A stretch of DNA of 64,000 bases from Pipra filicauda (Eukaryota > Chordata > Aves > Passeriformes > Pipridae): contig NW_024104765.1 in assembly GCF_003945595.2 (NCBI RefSeq), positions 372,001 to 436,000 of the forward strand. Direction: 5' to 3'. The translations under genes and the position numbers were made by a program. The notes under the pieces were generated by a model, which worked only from the letters and a program-made list of their open reading frames with translations, searched no databases and had not been told where the DNA came from. Numbering within the stretch: the first letter of the stretch is position 1; each line of letters starts with the position of its first letter. Shown here one piece after another: positions 24,601 through 35,873 of the stretch.

Positions 24601-27600
24601 GAATAGAGCTCTGAGCAACCTGGTCTAGTGAAAGGAGTCCCTGCTCATGGCAGAGGGATTGGAACTAGGTGATTTTTATAGTCCTTTTTTTTCCAACCTG
24701 AACCATTCTACAAAGAAAATTGACTATGTTTTTAAATTCAAATCTAGACCAACTTCAAGAATGCTGAATTCAAACTAGATAATTTTTTATTTTCATATCT
24801 GATATTGCAGTGTACCTCTTTGGGCACCTTATTTTTTCAGCTGTACATGGAGACTTATTTTGAATTCTTTTTTGATCAAGTAGATTTAAATCTATATCTG
24901 CATGATCTTTGTACTGAATTCAACTTACAGTTGGAGATTCTTGATAAGTGCATGCTTCAGAAAGCACATCCACTGCACAGATGAGCTATTAGATAGTTTT
25001 CTCAAAAACCAAAGTGAAGATGGTGGTTATTAGACATGTGTTATTCTTTATTGCTGAAATTTGATGCTAAAAGTGTAAGGAGACAGAAACTACTATTGCT
25101 GCTGTGATTTGACTTTAAATGTGTGATCAGCTAATTCACTGAGCATGGTCTGGAACAAAAGCAGGTATAGTTTAAATATAATTTTCTTTTTTGACAGCCT
25201 ACCTCAGTATCAATGAATAGAAGAAGCTATTATGGTGTGGTATTTTTTGACTTCTTACTTTCATGGAGTAGAACTGTGCCTGTGCTAATTATATTTTATT
25301 TATAGCTAGACATTTGAGATAGAAGCACTTCAGTCCAGCTGTACTTGGGTATTACCAGGTTTTCTTATACATCTTATCTCCCGATTATAATAATATAATA
25401 TATTAAATTTACTGAGGATTAAGTAAATGAAAAATTTTGCCTATAATATAACTCATAACATTTTATGCAGTTCTGTATCTACTGCAACTAACTGTGGTGA
25501 GCTGTAGCATGAGCTTTCCCCCTTGTATTGCAAACTTTGCTTGAAGTGTCCATAGATTTCCTTGTCATGATTGTTCCCTCTGGCCAGACATGTCTTGGCT
25601 TCTATGTGTGCTCTCTGTTATGGCAAAATGGCAAAAAGAATCCCTTGAGCTTCCTGTATAAAGACTGCTCACTCTGTACAGGGGGGAAAAAAGAAAGAAA
25701 AGGAGGTATAGGTGCAGGTATATGCTTGTTGTGAGGCAGGGAAGAAGGCAAGGAAGGAGAGAAACTTCAATGGAATGATAGTGAGAAGTAAAGTCTAAAA
25801 ATCTTTGGAAAGGAAAGGTTTGAGAACCTGGAGCACAGTGTCAGGGATTGGTCAGGAAAGGAAAATATGCCAAAACAAGGCAGTTAATGAAAGAGTCTGG
25901 GGCATAGAGGGATTGCTAATTTTGTTAACTGCTCATAAGAGTTTGAGACAGATAGATGATGTACATTTGTGGAAAAAGAAGCTGGGACATGGTTGAAGTA
26001 TGGGGAATTGGGCTTCTGGAGTGCTAAGGAGGTTGTGAGCTATTTGTTCATATCTGTGTGCAATAGAAGCACAAGGAGAGTTAAATTTAAGAGCAGTACA
26101 GGTTGCAAGTTGAGAGGCCTGTGTGAGGACAGGAGTGATTTTGGATGTTGGTATTTGTTAGTGGCCAAGCAAGAGAAGATTGGAAAGGGGGGCCATGGGA
26201 CTTGCAGAGAACTGGGGAGAGGACTGGAGCAGCAGTGACAAGTAAGCAGCAAATGCCACATTGATGTACAAATGATAAGGGAGAACAAGGAATGCAGAGG
26301 TCTGATGTAAAACCTTGGCAGCAAACCACAAATGAGGACAGCAGCAAGAAGCAATATATTCTTTCCCATTGCCTGCTCTTTCACACACTGTAGGAGATAT
26401 GTGAAGTGCAAGGCCACAGGGCCACCACATGCCCCACCAGACCTCTTTACGTGTGTGCTGGTGCTGGTCCAGCATCTCCCACAACACATGTGAGAAGAGG
26501 AACCCATGGCTGCCTGAGGAAGGAGAGGTGTTTCCAGCAGAGTACTGTGGAATGGTACAATCCTTTTTGGCTGTACTGTGAGGCCCAGTTTAAAGGGGAT
26601 CTGGAAAATCATGGACATTTGACATCACACACAATATAGCCAATTGAAAAGGGGAGATAGGAACCATATCCTTCTGTTCCACTGCCTATACTGACCCACG
26701 TTAGTAACTTACTGTTACAGTATTCATTGTGGTTGTTTACTTTATAACACATTAATGGATCTAACTTCTGATTCCAGAAGGGTTTTCTACTTGTTGAGAA
26801 CCTCACTGGTTTTTTGCCAGTTAATTTTTTTTTAATGAGCAGAAGGTACAACTGATTGTTGAGAACATGTTTTCAGCCTTCCCAACGGATTCATTGATTT
26901 GATTTCTGTTTTAAAATACGAGTTTAAGAGAGCCCTCTGTTATGCTAATGTTATATTTTGCAGAGAAACTGGAAGTCTGGCAAGGTTGATAACATCTTTA
27001 AAAGAAAATGTATTTGGAAGTCCTACAGAATTGCTAAAATTAAGTGTTCCATCTTTGGTGTATGCTCTTCAAAACAATATGGCGTTTGTGGCTCTTAGCA
27101 ACTTGGATGCAGCAGTCTACCAGGTAATACACATTTCTGTCAGTAACTGATCTGTAAATACATTTCTCTTTACTGGTTCATGAGGCACGTGTGCCTGGCA
27201 CACAGTATTCTCTTTAGCCTCACTGTTAAAAGCCAAACCATGCTTTGTTATATTCAGAGAATGCACTCTGCTGTAGAGCTCTGGTTTCCTGAGCTAACCG
27301 CTCGCTGCTGGAGTCATTTCAAATTCACTTTGTTGTAATTGGCAAAATTGGTACAAACCCCCAAGGATCTGTAGGAATTCAATGAATGTAAAAATTGGTC
27401 AGTCTTTAGTTAAATTTTCTATTTTATTTTCTTGTTTTGGAGGACTTTATAAAACCACATCCTCTACACTACGTTCCTGTCTTCTTTAGGTGACGTACCA
27501 GTTGAAGATCCCTTGTACAGCTTTATGTACAGTCCTGATGCTGAACCGTACCCTCAGTAAGTTGCAGTGGTTCTCTGTGTTCATGCTGTGCGGTGGTGTT

Positions 27601-30600
27601 ACCCTTGTTCAGTGGAAACCTGCTCAGGCTACAAAAGTACAGGTAAGAGTTTGTATTTTGCCTAATCAGATGGAGAATAAACTTCATCTGTACCTTGTAT
27701 TTCACTTTACAGCAGCTGGGATGAAGGTTGAGTTTCTTGCATTCCACACAGCAGTATCTGTTTCCTATTTCCAGCCACTTCAGGTACAACATATCCACTA
27801 GTTTGATCACTGGCTTTCACATTTATGGTGTGCCAGTTCAGGCAGGCTTGTGGTATTGCTCTGGTCTCACTTGTTGGAAAGGCAACTGATTGCTACAATT
27901 AGTATTAATTACCACAGTCATCATAATCAGTCTAATGCATCGTCCTAGGAGTGTCTGAGTAATAGATTGTTTCCAGAAGTTGGCCCTGGTAACTTTGTAA
28001 TTGTTGGAGCAGAGAACTTGGAATCAAAGCACTGGGCGGAATTAGGAGAGAAACTCCAGTGCTGTGTGGGTATGTCATTTAAACACACCCTTCAGAGGCA
28101 CTGACCTAATCCCATTCTGGGAAGAAACAAGTGTCTCCTGTTTCTTTGGTATTAGTGGGAAAGGCCGTGCTGCTGGGAATATTGGTCACAGCTGAGTAGA
28201 GAGTGCCTCTGAGCACTGCAAGAGTACCCACAGAAAATGAAATGCCACACAGCTGCACCGAGGTCCTCTGAAGGACAGCCCTCGATAAGCAAGTACATCT
28301 TATACTGCAGTGAAATGCTAATAGTTTTGCTGTACCTAACAACGTAGCTCTGTGTCCTGGTTTTGGCTGGGATACAGTTAATTTTCTTCCTAGCAGCTGA
28401 TTCAATGCTGTGTTTTGGATTTAGTATGAGAATCATGCTGGTAGCACACTGATGTTCCAGTTGTGTCTAAGTAGTTCTTACCCAAAGTCAAGGACATTTC
28501 AGTGTCTCCTGCTCTGCCAGTGAACAGGGACACAAGAAGCCATGAAGGAGCATGGCCAGGACAGCCGACCTGAACTGCCCAAAGGGCTGTTCCATACCAT
28601 GGAGTATCATGCCCAGTATATAAACTGAAGGACTTGTCCAGTAGGGGCCAATTGCTGCTTGGGATGGCCTGGGGATCGGTCAGGAGGTGATGAGTAATTG
28701 TCTTGTGCACCACTTGATTTCCTTGGGTTTTATCTCTCTCTCTCATTTTGTTGCTATTAGAATTATAACTATATTTTATTTTTATATAATTATTAAACTG
28801 TTCTTATATCAACCCACAAAGTTTACCTTTGGTTTTCAATTCTCCTCCCCACCATGATGGTTTGGGGGAATTAGTGAGGGGCTAAATGATGCTTAGTTGC
28901 TGGCTGGAGCTAAACCATGGCACCCTGGAATCGATTATTGTAAATTACTGAAGTGGTGTATCCTTTTTAAAATAATGGTTGATGTTGCAGGTGGAGCAGA
29001 ATCCATGGCTAGGGTTCGGAGCGATTGCTGTGGCTGTACTGTGTTCGGGATTTGCAGGTATAGTATTATTTCTGTACCTGGCTTACATCAAAAGGACTGG
29101 AGAACTCACAAGGTTCAAAACAGAACATTCCATGTTCATTAACTGTCTTTGTGGATTAGTTTATCCTCTCTGCCCGTAATTATCTTCTGCTTGCAGTAAT
29201 TGTGACAGATTCATGACATGATTATTCTCGGTGGCAAGCAAATGACTAAGAACATGTACTATTGGTTTTAGATGATACAACTGAGAAGGCTGGTTTGCAA
29301 GAGAAAGTGTCTTTCAAATGCTTAGAATAACACTGTAGGGAACATCCAATCACTCTGTACAATTAATTGATATTTGCTTTACAAACACACAAAATACTTG
29401 CATTTTTTTTACAAGGGGAACTGAGCTCCTCACTCAGTTCTTGCACCAGCTCAGCCTCAAAATAAACTTTGCCATAGTCCTGTAGGTGGTAAATCTAACT
29501 GAGATGCAGAGGGAGCATGAGTAAGGCAGAGAGGTAGATGAGTAGGAGGAAGCCTGGATAAACTCCATGAAGGATTTTGGTTTTCTTTATTTTTGTTTTG
29601 TTCTACAACCAGCGTTTCCCCTCAGGGTAGCTTTTTCTCTGGCTTCTGGAAAAAGATAGCAAAACTTGAGAACAAGTGAGCTGGTGCTCAGAAACAAGGA
29701 AATGCAAATTACTACTTAATTTGACATTTGACTCACAGGGGCATATTTCACTGGCTGTAAACTGGATCCTCCCCTCTCCCTCTGTAAGAAAGCAAGGTAC
29801 TATTACCCACCTCTAGTACTGTAAAATCCTGCAAGAATAATCTTGTGCTGTGCATAAATGCTCATTACTCGTGGAAAACATTCTGGTTGGCAGAAGGAGT
29901 AGAGAGTCATTTTTGTTTGCTGTCTTTTCACTGAAACGGGTACTTTGAAGCAGAAATACTAAATAAAACTGTGTAGAGCTCAATCAACTTTTCCTGGAAA
30001 GTTATAAATTTCCTCATTTAAATAGATGCTTCCAAGCCACAAGACAATACAGCATTCACAGTGGAGCCTTCAGAGTCTCCTAGAGCTCTCCCGCTTTCTC
30101 CGATAACGCGGGTCAACAGCTGTGCTTCTAGAGGTCTGCAAATTCAGAGCATTGAAAGGCTGATGCAGGCAGCTTGAGACACTCAGGGCTTTCTTCTGCA
30201 AAGGGATTGCAGCCTGTGTGTTTCCTTGCTGACAGCTGAAGCTCAGGGGCAGCTGGGAGGGACAGTGTATTTCATCCGCAGAGCTCCCTGTGCCCTTGGG
30301 GCTTTATATGTTGAAAACCTAAATCCTATTCAAATTCTTTTCCTCTTCTTCCTTCCCATGCTCACATGAAGCAGTTCTTTTGGCATTAGGCCTTCAGTTT
30401 CTGGCCTGGCCATGTTAAGTGGGTTTTATTATTCCAGTGAAATCAAAAAAAGTTGTGTGGTTTTGTCCCTCAGAGATGGAAGAGAATTTTTTCTTCAAAT
30501 TGTTGATCTTGTGGTAATTTCCAAGTATCAGGGGCCCCAACAATGCTTATAACAGCATTGGACAGATATTTAATGGCAAATCCTTTGTGACTTAAAACAG

Positions 30601-33600
30601 TACTGAAGAGTTAATTTCTCCTAAACAGCCCCCCTTCTTTCCTTCATCTTGCCTAGTGGAGTGAATTTTATGTATATTCAGAAATCTGAAAGCATAGTTT
30701 ATTTGTTTGTTTACTGTTTTCTTAGTTTAGAAATTTTACAAGTATGGTTCATACTCAAGCCAAATTTCTGTTACATTGATTATACCTGATTGTGCTCTGT
30801 GGGTCTTCTCAGGGTGGCAGAAATCTCAGGATAATTATTGTGGGTTTTTTTAAGGACTGCAGTTATTAACAATACTAGTTTGTTGTTTCGAAAATTTATA
30901 TTCTTATGAGATAATATCATATTTCCTTGGGATTTTTATTATTTGAACACCTGAAATATAGATCTGCTCTCTAATTTATTCACCATAAATATTCACTATA
31001 CTGTATTAAATTATAAATTGCATTTTTCATTAATAAAATCAAATAGCAAGACTTGAAGCTAACTTGGGAGTTTCAGGGTGAGTGTGTACCTAGGGCTTCT
31101 AACTCATAAGTCTTTGTGCCACCTTTGTTTGTTCCATATTCTTGTCTCATATTGTATGAAGGATCCTGGGTGACGTTGATAGCAGTAAATGTTTAGTCAG
31201 TAGGGCTTCACCAAAAGGTCATGGAACTGGCTGAGAAGATCTGAGTCCTGTGAACTGCTCTGTCTGTTTTTCAATGTGGAGGAAATTCCAGAGATTTGCA
31301 GAGCTCTGGTGGGTGAACAGTGGTTAAAAAAGCAGGTAGTGATGGCCTTGTCAAATGTCAGCCTTTTAGTCTGACACAGTGGAATAATGAAAAAGTGAGA
31401 AATTTCAATAATGCAAAACATAAAAATAATAGTATCATCAGTCTGGTATAATGAACTAGAGCTTTATATTAAAATGAATTCCACTTCCTCAAAACCGCTT
31501 TGTAGTTTCAATTAGCAGAAGGCCTCAGTTTTGATTTGCTCTTGTAGACCCCTGAAGCTGTGGTTTCAGAACAATGCTGCCAAGTGCTCAGCAAGCACAA
31601 GGCTTCTGAGGAATTTTCAGTTTTGGCACCGAGGTAATATAGCCCCCCCCGTTTTAGTTTTTTCCTGCGTGTAATGAATAAATGATTTAGGTTGTTTGCT
31701 CAAAGAATCACTGGCAACGATATCAGTAAAAGCAGGTTTAACAGAAAAGTGCGACAAATTTTGTTGGCAAGGCTCACCCTACTGCTTACTAGGTGGTTAA
31801 AGCACACAGAGAAAAACTGGACTAAAATCAATCAATCTGAAACTAAAATCAAGCTAAAATTAGTCTCCCCATGGAGACTGGGGATGGAAAGAAGGGAAAG
31901 TGTAAGGATAAAAAGGAATGAGGAACACCCTCCTGTTGGGTCACAAGGTTCAAAGTGTATCCCTTGCCAAACTTAGTCCCCGATTTGACCAATGGTTTAG
32001 GCCTAAAGGTTTTAACTGCATTTAAACTTTATGGCCTAATTTAAACTATTTAACAACAGATTCTATAGAGTTAACTATAAGCACAACAGTAACTCACTTG
32101 TAGGCCTAACTTGCTTACAAATCTAAAGCACTTAAGAGTCTAAGAGAGCAACATTCATAGTACATTTACTATAGGATATTCACACTCATACAGACCTAAA
32201 GGAGTTTGTACAAGGTATTCACCTGTGAAAAAACTTCCCTTTGGTTCAGTGAAGTACTCACATTGGATGCTTTTGCATCTTCTCAGCAGGCAAAGGGTTG
32301 AGCCTCGAGTAGTGGGGGTGTCAGCCCAGGATCCATCGTTGGCATTCGGCAATGGTCCTCCCAGTATGGCAAACTTGGGAGTTTGGTAGCTCTAAAAGGT
32401 GTCCTGCTCAGAGGGAGATTGCTGTGCTCTAAAATTGCTCCAAGTTTCCAGGGCTGTTCATTAAAAAACGAGCTCGTTAGACAGCACTAGTTCCTGGGAA
32501 CAGGCAGTGTTTCTGATAAGCTCAAGAGGAGCTCAGCTCAGGTGCTGTTCATCAAGGCCAAGGCCTAACAAGCATTTCTGAGATCATAGTGCAGCCCTGG
32601 CATGGGGGATGGGGAGTGTTTTACCACCACACTGCAAAGCATCCCAGTGGAGAGGAAAAAATGTTCTCCATCTTACTGAAATACATAGACATTTTATCCC
32701 ATTATTATTCTTATTATTTTATCTCATTATTAAAATAATGAGTGCCAAGGTGAAATGCTTTTTTCTGGTATAGAATTGTGCAGAAGAAACTGCTGGCCAG
32801 AATCCTGGCACATCAAACAGAAATGAGTAGTGGCCTCAATGGTCCATAAGGTTCATTGTTACATCTGTAAAGAGAAACAGAATCTATTTTTGGTGTTACA
32901 TACCCATTATAATGATCCTGTTATAGAAGACAGATTTTAGCAGGATGTGTTGGGTCCTCGGCACTGGGAACTTCTGTGAAACTCATCGGTCTGTAGGACG
33001 AGTTGATTCCAGTAGTCTTGTCTGGTTTTAAAATGTACTAAAGCACGAATAATTAAGGATGACACTTGGTCTCATTGAAATGTTTTTGCTTTTTGTTTGG
33101 GTTTTTTTTCAGGAGTTTATTTTGAGAAGGTCTTAAAGAGTTCAGATACTTCCTTATGGGTGAGGAACATTCAGCTGTACTTATCTGGGATTGTAGTGAC
33201 TTTAGTCGGTGTGTACATGTCAGACGGAGCCCAAGTTATGGAGAAAGGGTTTTTCTATGGCTATACATACTACGTCTGGTTTGTCATCTGTAAGTATCTT
33301 GTGGTTTTAGAATCTTGATACACTGTTTTTCTTTTTTAACAATGATATAACCGATAACAGGAAGCTACAAATTCAGTCTGACACACTTTCTCCTGTGTTT
33401 TGAGGGATTTTATTTAAAAGTATAATTTTCTTGGAAATTATTCACTTAGCTTAAAATTGTGCTGAAACAGCAGTCTAAATAACTGATTAGCAGTAGATCA
33501 TCTTTAAATGAGTCATGTCTGATTTACTGGATGCCATGTAGACATCCCATTCCACTGCATTAAATCACCAGTTAGGAGAATGTAGCCCAAACAAAAAGAG

Positions 33601-35873
33601 CACACTGGTGGAGTAAAATGCATAATTTCAAGAGTGACCTACTGCACCTGTACTAATAGTAACACATTATCTGCTTCCCAGTTCTTGCCAGCGTAGGTGG
33701 CATCTACACTTCGGTCGTGGTTAAGTACACAGATAACATTATGAAAGGCTTTTCTGCAGCAGCAGCCATTGTTCTCTCTACTGTGGCATCAGTCATCCTC
33801 TTTGGCCTCAAAATAAGTAAGTGCTTTTTTGCCTTTGATTTGACAGCATGTGCATGTTTCCTGCCTGCCCAACCCACTGTGCACAGTTCATACCAAAGCC
33901 AGTGTTTTTGCCTCCTCTCAGTTGTTCTGGTTTTAACTTCCAAGTCTTCTCCAGAACACCTCTACACTAATGCACCATCATCCCTGTTCTGTTGCACAAG
34001 ATGCCTGATGATCCTATACTTCCAAAGGCATTCGTGGTTTATTCTTTCAGAGGCAGCTACAATTTCAAACAGAAAGTTTCTTTCTAATTTAAAGAGCTGT
34101 ACTGATGCATCACTTTGTGATGCAGTTTAATGTGTGGTGTAGCTGTTTACCTGGGACTGCTGTTGCTGAGTTATCGTTTCTTGTTGGGTTTAGTACAGCC
34201 ACTGCCAAATTAGTTCCTCAGCTCTTTCTTCAAGTGCTTTACACATCCCTGTTAAGTTACACCCACTACTGTGTTAGCTTTTACCTTCCCCATTTGCTGT
34301 GGACACCACCATATGAGAGCAAGTCGAGCAGCAGCTGGAGTCGTGACTGATGTGGTGAATTTTTTGTGAGAGGAAACAGCAGATTGCTCTGGGCTGTTCT
34401 GCAACTACAAAGGATTTTCTCCCTGATCAAGCCTCTGTCTGGTACTGTGCCCAGTATCTCCCACTCAGTCCTTCACTGTTTAGTTGTGGGTATTGCTTAC
34501 TTTTCTACCTTAATGCAAAGATGATGTGGCAACATGGTGGAAAAACTAGCTTTCTGATGTAGAATTAGTGAGTCAAAACTTAAGGAAAGCTTGCATAAGG
34601 AGGAAACCATTAGTGTTTGGCTGAAAAAGAGCATCATAAAGCAAGGGATGGAAAAAAAAACCACCTGGTTTTAAAAGCTCACTTGGGCAGAGCATTTTCT
34701 TGATGGTTGACACAAATCAAACCTGGACTAGTGACCTTTCTGTGAAAGTCTCATTAAAGTGTTTCTTAACCCCATCTAAATCACAGAATTACAGAATATG
34801 CTGAGTTGGAAGGGACCCACAAGGATCAAGTCCAATTCCTAGCCCTGCACAGGACCATCCCCAAGTGTCACACCATGTGCCTGAGAACATTGTCCAAACG
34901 CCTCTTGAACTCTGTCAGGCTTGGTGACCGCTGTGACCACTTCCCTGGGGAGCCTGTTCCAGAACCCAACCACCCTCTGGGTGAAGAACCTTTTTCTAGT
35001 ATCCAACTTAAACCTCCTCTGACACAACTTCAGGCTATTCCCTCGGGTCCTGTCAGTGGTCACCACAGAGAAGAGATCAGTGTCTACCCCTCTTCTTCCC
35101 CTCATGAGGACATTGTAGACTGCAATGAGGTCTCCCCTCAATCTCCTCTTCTCCAGGCTTAACAGACCAAGTGACCTCAGCCACTTCTCACACAGCTTCC
35201 CCTCAAGGCCCTTCACCATCTTTGTTACCCTCCTTTGGACACTCCCCAGTAGCTTAATATCTTTCTTATATTGTGGTGCCTAAAACTGCACACAGTATTC
35301 AAGGTGAGGCCTCACTAGTGCAGAGCAGAGTGGGACAGTCACCTTCCTTCACCGGCTGGTAATGCTTTGCCTGATGTGGAGAGGCAAATAAGATGTGTTA
35401 TCACGGGCTACTTTATTACATCCACTGGTTTTTTATCACTAAGTTTATTGTAACATAAGCCTGTCCGGGTGGCACCTGGAACTGCAGGAGACGCTTCACT
35501 CTTGCTTTTATGACCATCACTATGTTCTTGCTGATATGAGACTAATTGGAATGGTGTGGGGATTGTAAACTCAAGAGTTCCCAGTGACAGAGGATAAAGC
35601 TAGATGCTGTGTATTAATAGCCTGTTGTTCTGTTTAGAATAACTTCAATACTATCATTCAGATATTGTCATAACTTACATAGCTTGCTGAAGGTTTCTGC
35701 TTATATGAATGTGTTTATTTAAACTATTTTGTCTCCTTTCAGCTGTTACCTTCTCCCTGGGTGCTCTCCTGGTGTGTATTTCTATTTACCTCCATGGATT
35801 ACCTCGACAAGACACCACAAAAATCCAGACCTCAGAGACTAAGAGCTCAAAAGAGAGACTTGCTACTGTGTGA
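18112..35873 (+). CDS. SLC35A1: SLC35A1, CMP-sialic acid transporter (complete, 8 coding exons)
   Basis: The exons are 18112-18127, 21229-21406, 26964-27123, 27490-27642, 28991-29057, 33113-33289, 33682-33816 and 35743-35873. Together they are 1017 nt, encoding 338 residues against 337 in human. Known of the family: a Golgi multi-pass antiporter that exchanges cytosolic CMP-sialic acid for lumenal CMP and so supplies sialyltransferases (nucleotide-sugar transporter family, about ten membrane helices). Hydrophobic segments are visible in order at [117 protein letters not shown] and [12 protein letters not shown]. The tail after GLPRQDTT is short, polar and cytosolic, ending in Val. The start was chosen by match to the mammalian MAAPRDNV N-terminus and a good Kozak context (GCACCATGT). 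All splice phases fit and no lesion is seen. Confidence 0.97.
18128..21228 (+). other. SLC35A1 intron 1, 3.1 kb
   Basis: It begins within the CpG island and carries one sense CR1 fragment. From about 19300 to 21220 I see no exon or recognisable repeat. Confidence 0.75.
18688..18918 (+). mobile_element. CR1 LINE 3' end fragment in SLC35A1 intron 1
   Basis: It contains GGCTGGACATTAGGAGGAA, GAATGGTTGCCCAGGGAGG and TTGGATTCGATGATCTCAG. It ends in the CR1 terminal repeats GATTCTCTGTGATTCTGTG. It is 5'-truncated and in the same orientation as the gene. Confidence 0.92.
21229..21406 (+). CDS. SLC35A1: SLC35A1 coding exon 2
   Basis: The acceptor is TTCTTTCAG and the donor is GTAAGTG. It encodes [10 protein letters not shown] through [12 protein letters not shown], which forms the first two membrane helices. 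It ends with two bases of a Lys codon. Confidence 0.96.
23700..23920 (-). mobile_element. Possible ancient CR1/L3-like relic
   Basis: The segment ACCACTTATGAATATGCTGAACAGCAGC, with its flanks, resembles the antisense of old amniote CR1/L3 elements, which read TTATGAATATGTTGAATAGC. It is heavily diverged and its ends are uncertain. Confidence 0.4.
24466..24713 (+). mobile_element. CR1 LINE 3' fragment in SLC35A1 intron 2
   Basis: It contains GATTAGATATTAGGAAAAAATTC, GGTTGCCCAGAGATGTGGG and a CR1-type end at AACCATTCTACAA. It has the same orientation as the gene and is 5'-truncated. Confidence 0.85.
26964..27123 (+). CDS. SLC35A1: SLC35A1 coding exon 3
   Basis: The acceptor is ATTTTGCAG and the donor is GTAATA. 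It encodes [20 protein letters not shown] and the conserved [16 protein letters not shown] segment, ending SNLDAAVYQ. Confidence 0.96.
27124..27489 (+). other. SLC35A1 intron 3, no further feature seen
   Basis: This is a 366 bp intron with nothing recognisable inside. Confidence 0.85.
27490..27642 (+). CDS. SLC35A1: SLC35A1 coding exon 4
   Basis: The acceptor is TTCTTTAG and the donor is GTAAGA. It has 51 whole codons: [20 protein letters not shown] through [15 protein letters not shown]. This block is nearly invariant in vertebrates. Confidence 0.97.
27643..28990 (+). other. SLC35A1 intron 4, hosts a solo LTR
   Basis: Over 40 percent of this 1.35 kb intron is the LTR described separately. 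The left part up to 28348 shows no feature. Confidence 0.8.
28353..28922 (+). mobile_element. Solo LTR of an avian endogenous retrovirus (ERVL-like)
   Basis: The 570 bp unit begins TGTCCTGGTTTTGGCTGGGA and ends CATGGCA, so it has TG...CA termini. The flanks CTCTG (28348-28352) and CCCTG (28923-28927) form a probable 5-bp target duplication with one mismatch. Inside, a TATATAA box lies at 28617-28623 and an ATTAAA polyadenylation signal at 28792-28797, giving U3-R-U5 order in the sense of SLC35A1. No internal viral genes are present, so it is a recombination remnant. I recognise the 5' end as a widespread neoavian LTR, but the exact family name needs a library search. Confidence 0.82.
28991..29057 (+). 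CDS. SLC35A1: SLC35A1 coding exon 5
   Basis: The acceptor is GTTGCAG and the donor is GTATAG. The exon is 67 bp and encodes [22 protein letters not shown]. It lies only 68 bp after the solo LTR in intron 4. Confidence 0.96.
29058..33112 (+). other. SLC35A1 intron 5, 4.1 kb
   Basis: It contains one probable LTR-like repeat (31660-32640). From 29180 to 31650 and from 32650 to 33100 I see no exon or clear element. Confidence 0.7.
31660..32640. repeat. Probable decayed LTR-type interspersed repeat
   Basis: Its composition differs from the surrounding intron. It has repeated GGCCTAA, TTTAAACT and AACTATTTAACAAC words, then a block with CTCCCAGTATGGC and TGGGAGTTTGG. This resembles avian ERVK-type LTRs read antisense, but I cannot define the ends or target duplications. 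It is a low-confidence call made from composition and partial recall. Confidence 0.35.
33113..33289 (+). CDS. SLC35A1: SLC35A1 coding exon 6
   Basis: The acceptor is TTTTTTCAG and the donor is GTAAGT. It encodes [20 protein letters not shown] through [14 protein letters not shown]. Confidence 0.97.
33290..33681 (+). other. SLC35A1 intron 6, no further feature seen
   Basis: This is a 392 bp intron with nothing recognisable inside. Confidence 0.85.
33682..33816 (+). CDS. SLC35A1: SLC35A1 coding exon 7
   Basis: The acceptor is CTTCCCAG and the donor is GTAAGT. It encodes [20 protein letters not shown] then [16 protein letters not shown]. This is the signature of the family's C-terminal half. 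Confidence 0.97.
33817..35742 (+). other. SLC35A1 intron 7, hosts a CR1 copy
   Basis: The antisense CR1 occupies 34783-35400. The remainder, including the frame open at 33717-34130 beyond exon 7, shows nothing else. Confidence 0.8.
34783..35400 (-). mobile_element. CR1 LINE fragment with reverse-transcriptase C-terminus, antisense
   Basis: The left end is the CR1 3' terminus (AATCACAGAATTACAGAAT). The minus-strand frame at 34839-35219 encodes the typical CR1 RT C-terminal block ([48 protein letters not shown]). It is 5'-truncated and lacks the catalytic RT core, so it is a dead copy. Confidence 0.93.
35743..35873 (+). CDS. SLC35A1: SLC35A1 coding exon 8 (terminal)
   Basis: The acceptor is CCTTTCAG. 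It encodes [20 protein letters not shown] then PRQDTT and a polar tail ending ERLATV, with TGA at 35871-35873. The final valine is kept from the mammalian VIGV end. Confidence 0.96.

Larger units (their letters stand above)
21407..26963 (+). other. SLC35A1 intron 2, 5.6 kb
   Basis: It holds one sense CR1 (24466-24713), a probable ancient LINE relic near 23700-23920, and a purine-rich stretch at about 25680-26300. The 192-codon minus-strand frame at 26040-26618 follows from that purine bias and does not look like a gene. Confidence 0.7.

Noticed and set aside
26040..26618. 192-codon minus-strand ORF with hydrophobic residues
   Set aside because: It is the complement of a purine-rich stretch, which yields Leu/Ser/Cys/Pro-rich translation. 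It has no family resemblance and no splice support.
34839..35219. 126-codon minus-strand ORF
   Set aside because: It is the reverse-transcriptase C-terminus of a 5'-truncated CR1 copy, not a host gene.
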